DNA from: SIG450 sp045658425
Lineage (GTDB): Bacteria > Bacillota > Clostridia > UMGS1840 > HGM11507
Reading direction: 5' to 3'
Assembly (NCBI GenBank): GCA_045658425.1
Contig: JAZOVB010000197.1
Span: forward strand, 1 to 26,614
DNA: 26,614 bases
Shown here: piece by piece, positions 22,218 to 26,614 of the stretch
How the letters are laid out: every line of letters begins with the position of its first letter
Numbering within the stretch: position 1 is the stretch's first letter
The notes under the pieces: generated by a model
Databases searched by the model: none
What the model saw: only the letters and a program-made list of their open reading frames with translations
Told to the model about the DNA's origin: nothing
Made by a program: the position numbers and the translations under genes

Positions 22218-24056
22218 ATGGAAACGGTAATTTACAATGCAAGATGTGAAAAATACAAATTTCCTTTCGGTGGAGTAAGCAGTAAATCAGAGGTTATTTT
22301 TAAAATAAAGATCAGCAGTCAACTTGCGCACGACAGTGTATACTTTATTTACAGAGCGGACAATTCAGATAACTCTAATTATATTTATATGGACAAAACC
22401 GAAAGTTATGACGATTATTTCACTTATTCCTGTAAAGTTTCCTTTGATTTACCCGGTCTTTATTTTTACCGTTTTGAAATAAAGAATAATGATGAGGTAA
22501 GATTTGTTGGTAAAAAAGACAATAAGGCGGTTATTGAAGACTGGCTTCCTGAATGGCAGCTTACCGTTTATGATAAAAGCTTCAAAACACCAGACTGGGC
22601 AAAAGGGGCTTTAATGTATCAGATTTTTCCCGACCGCTTTAAAAAAAGCGAAAATTTCGCTCCTCTTCCAGCAAAGAATGAAAGAAAAATTTACAAAAGC
22701 TGGGATGAAATCCCCGAATTCATTTATGATACCCCTGATTACAAAGCCAATGACTATTTTTTGGGAAATATAGACGGGATTATTGAAAGTCTTGACTATA
22801 TAAAAAGTTTAGGATTCAGCATAATTTATTTAAATCCAATTTTTGAAAGTCCGGAATACCACCGATACAGCACAGGAAATTATTTTAATATAGACCCTTA
22901 TTTCGGAACTAACGAAGATTTTAAAAGACTTTGTGAAAAAGCCGATGAAAAAGGTATAAAAATCATTTTAGACGGTGTTTTCAGTCACACAGGGGCGGAC
23001 AGTATTTATTTTAATAAGTACGGACATTACGATTCTTTGGGAGCTGCTCAATCGAAAAACTCCCCCTATTATAACTGGTATACTTTTTCAAGCTATCCCA
23101 ATAAATACGAATGTTGGTGGGGATTTGAAAATTTACCTAATGTTAATGAAAACCATCCTGATTATACCGAATATATTACAGGCAAAAACGGAGTTATAGA
23201 CTTCTGGCAGAGCATGGGAGCTTCCGGTTGGAGACTTGATGTGGCAGATGAGCTTCCCGATGAATTTATTGAAGCTTTGTACAAAAGAGCAAAGGAAAAG
23301 GATAAGGACTCTTTTATTATAGGCGAGGTCTGGGAGGATGCCACCAACAAGTTTGCTTACGGAGCAAGAAGAAAATACTTACTGGGCGGACAGATGGACA
23401 GCGTTATGAATTACCCTTTCAGACAAGCAATATTAGATTTTATTAAAAGTGGTAATTCCGTTCTTTTTGAAGACAGAATTTTTGAAATTCTTGAAAATTA
23501 TCCTCCACAGGTTGTCAACTGCCTTATGAATAGTATTTCCACACATGATACCGAAAGAGCAATAACCTTTTTCGGAGTGGAAGCCGAAGTATTCGCTCAA
23601 GACTACGGAAAATATATTTTATCCGAAGTAGAATATAAAAGAGGAAAAAGAGGGTTACTCCTTGCAACCTTTCTTCAATATACCCTACCGGGAATTCCGT
23701 CGGTATATTACGGGGACGAGGTTGGTCTTGACGGATTCAGGGACCCTTATTGCCGAAAGACCTATCCTTACGGAAAAGAGGATTTGGAAATTCTTGAATT
23801 CTATAAAAAATTAGGAAAATTAAGAAATGAATACAAAGAAGATTTTTGCTTTGAATTCCGTATACTTGTAAATGACAATGGATTTTTGGTTTTTGAAAGA
23901 GGAAAGCTTTTATGCTTAATAAATCTTAACAAAGAAGCTAAAACGATTAATACTTCAGGTAAGATTATTTTCGAGAATGGCAGGATATATTCACAAAATG
24001 AATATTATATTATAGAACCCGATGGAATTGCGATAATCAAAAAACAAGAGAATTAA
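22218..24056 (+). CDS. Cytoplasmic GH13 alpha-glucan hydrolase (cyclomaltodextrinase/neopullulanase-like)
   Basis: Glycoside hydrolase acting on maltodextrin or related alpha-glucans. The 612 residues begin with a beta-rich module (about 1-118) like the CBM34 domain of neopullulanases, then a GH13 barrel starting KGALMYQIFPDRFKKS (129-144). Catalytic residues are Asp341 (WRLDVADELP), Glu370 (IIGEVWED) and Asp444 (STHDTER); region I is DGVFSHTG. No signal peptide, so it works in the cytoplasm. ATG 22218 follows AGAGGTG; an open frame reaching upstream to 21879 runs over glgB and past the promoter and is not credible. Divergent from glgB, it may cleave branched dextrins left by GlgP, since no GlgX is present. 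Whether it attacks alpha-1,6 bonds cannot be read from sequence. Confidence 0.9.
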   Translation: METVIYNARCEKYKFPFGGVSSKSEVIFKIKISSQLAHDSVYFIYRADNSDNSNYIYMDKTESYDDYFTYSCKVSFDLPGLYFYRFEIKNNDEVRFVGKKDNKAVIEDWLPEWQLTVYDKSFKTPDWAKGALMYQIFPDRFKKSENFAPLPAKNERKIYKSWDEIPEFIYDTPDYKANDYFLGNIDGIIESLDYIKSLGFSIIYLNPIFESPEYHRYSTGNYFNIDPYFGTNEDFKRLCEKADEKGIKIILDGVFSHTGADSIYFNKYGHYDSLGAAQSKNSPYYNWYTFSSYPNKYECWWGFENLPNVNENHPDYTEYITGKNGVIDFWQSMGASGWRLDVADELPDEFIEALYKRAKEKDKDSFIIGEVWEDATNKFAYGARRKYLLGGQMDSVMNYPFRQAILDFIKSGNSVLFEDRIFEILENYPPQVVNCLMNSISTHDTERAITFFGVEAEVFAQDYGKYILSEVEYKRGKRGLLLATFLQYTLPGIPSVYYGDEVGLDGFRDPYCRKTYPYGKEDLEILEFYKKLGKLRNEYKEDFCFEFRILVNDNGFLVFERGKLLCLINLNKEAKTINTSGKIIFENGRIYSQNEYYIIEPDGIAIIKKQEN

Positions 24057-24073
24057 TTCTCTTGTTTTTTGAT
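24036..24073. terminator. Perfect 38-bp palindrome, bidirectional terminator spanning two stop codons
   Basis: Each 19-nt arm is the exact complement of the other (24036-24054 and 24055-24073). The centre TTAA supplies the TAA stop of both convergent genes, and each strand carries a T-run from TTGTTTTTTGA. The two genes overlap by four bases inside it, and both encode the same last residues, IKKQEN. Confidence 0.92.
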
Positions 24074-24922
24074 TTGTGATATTAAAACTGCTGCAAATAT
24101 TACTATACAGCCTATGTAACCTCTAACAGTCATAGTCTCACCCAAAATCAGCACTCCGCCAATCACACTAAAACAGGACTCCAAACTTAAAATTATTGCC
24201 GCGTGGGATGCTTTTGCATTTTTCTGAGCAACTACCTGAAGGGTATATGCAACGCCTACCGACATCAACCCTCCATATAAAAGAGGTATAAGGGAATCCC
24301 CTATTACCTGGAAGCTAATGGTTTCACGGGTTAAAAATGCAGTTATAATCCCTAATGTTCCGCACACTAAAAACTGCATAACCGAAAGCAAAAGCGAGTC
24401 TATTTTCTTGACAAAATGCTCAATTAAAAGCACATGACCTGCCCAGAAGAAAGCACCGATTAAAATAATCAGGTCGCTTTTTTCAAAGGTAAGGGTATCT
24501 CCTACGCAAAGAAGATACAATCCCACAGTTGCAAGAACTACACCCATCCAGGTATATATTCCCGTTTTTTGTTTTAATATGATACCTATAATCGGGATAA
24601 TAACCATATAAAGACTTGTAATAAATCCTGCTTTTCCAGCATCAGTATCAACTATTCCTACCTGCTGAAGATTTGCCGCAATAAAAAGAAACACACCTAC
24701 AATCAATCCACCCTTTAACATATATTTTTTATCCCCGGGTAATTTGATTTTAAGAACTAAAATAAGAGGAATAAGGGAAATACCTCCCATTAAAAACCGC
24801 ACTCCGTTATAAAGAAACGGACCTATATATTTCACACTTTCCTTTTGGGCAACAAAAGCAAAACCCCATATTGCCGCAGTTAACATTAATATTAAATTGG
24901 ATTTTAACTGTTTTGAATTCAT
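24053..24922 (-). CDS. EamA/DMT-family transporter
   Basis: Predicted inner-membrane exporter of the drug/metabolite superfamily with two EamA repeats and about ten helices in 289 residues. The first repeat has MLTAAIWGFAFVAQKESVKYIGP near residue 13 and the NGVRFLMGGISLIPLIL segment; the second begins LIGAFFWAGHVLLIEHFVKK and ends with LGETMTVRGYIGCIVIFAAVLIS. It is only distantly similar to the other DMT gene at 3381-4280, not a recent duplicate. Its ATG shares one base with the stop of the recombinase gene, so the two are co-transcribed. Substrate unknown. Confidence 0.88.
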   Translation of the reverse strand: MNSKQLKSNLILMLTAAIWGFAFVAQKESVKYIGPFLYNGVRFLMGGISLIPLILVLKIKLPGDKKYMLKGGLIVGVFLFIAANLQQVGIVDTDAGKAGFITSLYMVIIPIIGIILKQKTGIYTWMGVVLATVGLYLLCVGDTLTFEKSDLIILIGAFFWAGHVLLIEHFVKKIDSLLLSVMQFLVCGTLGIITAFLTRETISFQVIGDSLIPLLYGGLMSVGVAYTLQVVAQKNAKASHAAIILSLESCFSVIGGVLILGETMTVRGYIGCIVIFAAVLISQIKKQEN

Positions 24923-25857
24923 TAGTCTTTTTGTTCCTTTCCAAAACTTGCAAGAGGATTTTTATCAACCGCCTCTTTTATCTGGTCATTTGATACTCTT
25001 GTATAAATCTGAGTAGTACTTAACTGCTCGTGCCCCAGTATTTCCTGCAAGGCACGAACATCTACCTTGCCGTATTTATACATTAAGGTTGCCGCGGTAT
25101 GCCTTAGCTTATGAGTCGAATATTTAGTTGGGTCAAGTCCCGCTGCAGCAATATATTTTTTAACTAAAAACTGAACGGTCTTATAGTAAATCCGTTGATT
25201 CTGACCACTTATAAATAAAGCTCTCTCATCCTTAACATTAAGCTTAGGGCGGACTGCAAGATAATCGTTTATAGCAGATAAACAGGCATCGTTAAGATAG
25301 ATCGTTCTTTCCTTATTACCTTTTCCCTTTACCACCATTGAGTCTTTTTTTATATCCGCAAGATTTATTCCCACAAGCTCAGACAAACGAAGTCCGCAAT
25401 TTAAAAACAGAGTAAGAATTGCAAAATCCCGTTCCTTATGTCTCCCATCTACACAACTCAGAAGCCTTTTGCTTTCATCAAGCTCTAAATATCTTGGCAC
25501 GGTAGATTTGAATTTCGGCGGATCAAGAGCCTCGGTAGGATTTGTATCAATAAGCTTTACCTTTATATGAAGATATTTAAAGAAGGATTTAATAGAGGAA
25601 ACTCTTCGTGAACGGGTACGGGCGCTGTTGTTCTTTTCATTGCTTATAAACATAAGATATTCATAGATATCGTTAAGCTCTATATTTTTTATAAAATCAA
25701 TATCCACTTCCCCGTCAAAATCTTTAATTTCCTTAAGGTGATTAAGAAACCCTCTTAAGTCATAATAATATTCCTTAACCGTATTGGAACTTTTTCCTTC
25801 AATGGTAAGCTTTTGTGTTAAGAAATTTCTTAAAATCAAAGGGGCATCCTCGTACAT
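24922..25857 (-). CDS. Tyrosine recombinase, XerC/XerD-like
   Basis: Site-specific recombinase; Xer proteins resolve chromosome dimers at dif near the terminus. The 311 residues have a SAM-like core-binding domain (about 1-105) and a catalytic domain with the full active set: Arg157 (CGLRLSEL), Lys178 (VKGKGNKER), His249 and Arg252 (HKLRH), His276 (LGHEQ) and nucleophile Tyr285 (QIYTRV). Length and motif spacing fit XerC/D rather than larger phage integrases. Start ATG 25857 follows AGGAAGTG. No att-like repeats, tRNA or phage genes are nearby, so a housekeeping role is more likely. It cannot be decided from this window whether it is XerC, XerD or a paralogue. Confidence 0.88.
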   Translation of the reverse strand: MYEDAPLILRNFLTQKLTIEGKSSNTVKEYYYDLRGFLNHLKEIKDFDGEVDIDFIKNIELNDIYEYLMFISNEKNNSARTRSRRVSSIKSFFKYLHIKVKLIDTNPTEALDPPKFKSTVPRYLELDESKRLLSCVDGRHKERDFAILTLFLNCGLRLSELVGINLADIKKDSMVVKGKGNKERTIYLNDACLSAINDYLAVRPKLNVKDERALFISGQNQRIYYKTVQFLVKKYIAAAGLDPTKYSTHKLRHTAATLMYKYGKVDVRALQEILGHEQLSTTQIYTRVSNDQIKEAVDKNPLASFGKEQKD

Positions 25858-25879
25858 CTCAAATCACTTCCTTTCTTTT

Positions 25880-25908
25880 TGTATAATATTTCACTTTATT
25901 CTTGTAAA
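25880..25908 (-). promoter_or_regulatory. Promoter of the xer-like gene
   Basis: On the minus strand, TTTACA (25903-25908), 17-bp spacer, TATACA (25880-25885). Confidence 0.5.
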
Positions 25909-26514
25909 TTTTCTGAACATCTGACAGCATTTTACATAATACGCCTTATATTTATATAAATACAGCCCCATTACATACTAACTTAATATCAGTTCAGAGG
26001 AAATATTATAAATATCAAAGTGTTTCCATAAACCTTTAGTTCAAACTTTTTTTGTTAAGGATTTATTGTTATGTACTATACAGACTAATTTACAAAATAA
26101 TAAATAAAAAGTACAAAAGTATGTAAAAACTGTTTATGACAACAATTCCATACAAAAACTATTCAAATATAGCATATTTCAAAAGATAATCTCCAAAAAT
26201 CATTATAAATTCAACACAATAACTCTTATAATTACCTCAAAAGTCAAATAAGTATTCTTCATATCTTTACACTTTTCTGCTGAATTTGACAAAATCCTGT
26301 GGCTCAAACTCGATATGATATGAATTCTCGTTGCCGCCAGGCAATATATCAAGAATTCATGTCCACGAGGATATTAAAAACTCCGCAGCGCAAAAAGTAA
26401 GTATTATCAATTTTGCATATATACAAATATGAAGGTTCTTACAACAAGGTAAAAATTTTTAAAAAATCTTTGCAATTTAAACTTTTTAAACATCCCCATT
26501 ATATCACACTATAT
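25909..26514. other. AT-rich gene-free region
   Basis: About 600 bp with no credible gene on either strand; stop codons are dense in all frames. Most of it is simple AT-rich sequence with short repeats of ACAAAA and TTTATA type. The only clear structure is the palindromic element at 26294-26372, whose base composition is visibly richer in G and C. Confidence 0.75.
26294..26372. repeat. Palindromic repeat-like element (MITE/REP-like)
   Basis: ATCCT plus GTGG (26294-26302) pairs with CCAC plus AGGAT (26363-26372) with a one-base bulge. Inside, ATATGAATTCT (26318-26328) opposes AGAATTCATG (26352-26361), and TTGCC pairs with GGCAA (26331-26343) at the tip. The long imperfect hairpin sits in otherwise featureless DNA. 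Only one copy is in this window, so its repeat nature is inferred. Confidence 0.4.
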
Positions 26515-26546
26515 AAAAAAGAGCAAATCTAAATTTGCTCTTTTTT
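26515..26546 (-). terminator. Terminator of the gene entering from the right
   Basis: Fourteen-bp perfect stem: AAAAAAGAGCAAAT (26515-26528) with its complement at 26533-26546, loop CTAA. The A-run gives a T-run on the minus strand, just after a minus-strand stop codon at 26550-26552. Confidence 0.85.
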
Positions 26547-26549
26547 AAT

Positions 26550-26614
26550 TTATTTTATATATTCTTTTCCTCTTGGAAATTCGGAAAATTTCAATTTATT
26601 ACCTGCATAATCAT
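26550..26614 (-). CDS. 3' end of an unidentified minus-strand gene (partial)
   Basis: The last 20 or so codons of a frame that continues beyond the window. It stops with TAA at 26550-26552, and the encoded tail ends SEFPRGKEYIK. Support comes from the strong terminator that follows at once, the protein-like composition, and stops in the competing frames. The fragment is too short to identify the protein. Confidence 0.5.
   Translation of the reverse strand, partial: DYAGNKLKFSEFPRGKEYIK

Noticed and set aside
24922..25857. Phage or mobile-element integrase
   Set aside because: Size and motif spacing fit XerC/D. There are no att-like repeats, no tRNA target and no phage or conjugation genes nearby, and the gene is in an operon with a transporter.

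Overview
The window reads as chromosomal DNA of a low-GC Gram-positive bacterium, most likely an anaerobic member of the Clostridia (Bacillota). The evidence is strong AT bias, purine-rich AGGAGG-type ribosome binding sites, near-consensus sigma-A promoters (TTGACa-17-TATAAT), a lexA gene divergent from a yneA-like SOS division inhibitor, and a glgB-C-D-A-P gene order that includes the Firmicutes-type GlgD subunit. The sequence does not allow a genus call. No rRNA, tRNA, insertion sequence, prophage or CRISPR array is visible.

Layout, left to right. (1) 1-1100: ribosomal protein operon rplM-rpsI on the minus strand with its own promoter and terminator, and a possible gene remnant beyond it. 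(2) 1295-2008: a TtcA-like tRNA thiolase on the plus strand. (3) 2053-4791: galactokinase-family gene, then a ygjV-DMT exporter pair, minus strand. (4) 4963-10547: a five-gene purine salvage and uptake operon on the minus strand: xpt, BMP-family lipoprotein, double ATPase, two permeases. (5) 10944-12027: divergent lexA and yneA-like genes around a regulatory region with three LexA-box-like sites. (6) 12148-22067: glycogen cluster on the minus strand. glgB-glgC-glgD run from a promoter at about 22110; glgA-glgP-malQ run from a second promoter at about 17785 and carry an approximately 295-nt leader with much potential secondary structure. (7) 22218-24056: a divergent cytoplasmic GH13 glucan hydrolase on the plus strand. 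(8) 24053-25857: a XerC/D-like tyrosine recombinase followed by a second DMT transporter, minus strand. (9) 25858-26549: AT-rich non-coding DNA with a palindromic repeat-like element, then the 3' end of another minus-strand gene.

How the genes fit together. GlgC/GlgD make ADP-glucose, GlgA polymerises it, GlgB branches it, GlgP phosphorolyses it, and MalQ plus the GH13 enzyme process the resulting maltodextrins. This is a complete intracellular glycogen cycle except for a recognisable GlgX/pullulanase debranching enzyme; the GH13 enzyme is the local candidate for that role. The xpt-BMP-ABC operon couples nucleoside or purine import to xanthine/guanine phosphoribosylation.

The less ordinary signals are non-coding: the glgA leader (two possible tandem multi-branch junctions behind an operator-like palindrome at the start site), a second promoter with two mutually exclusive hairpins in the lexA-xpt gap, and a perfect 38-bp palindrome that ends two convergent genes and gives them the same C-terminal residues.
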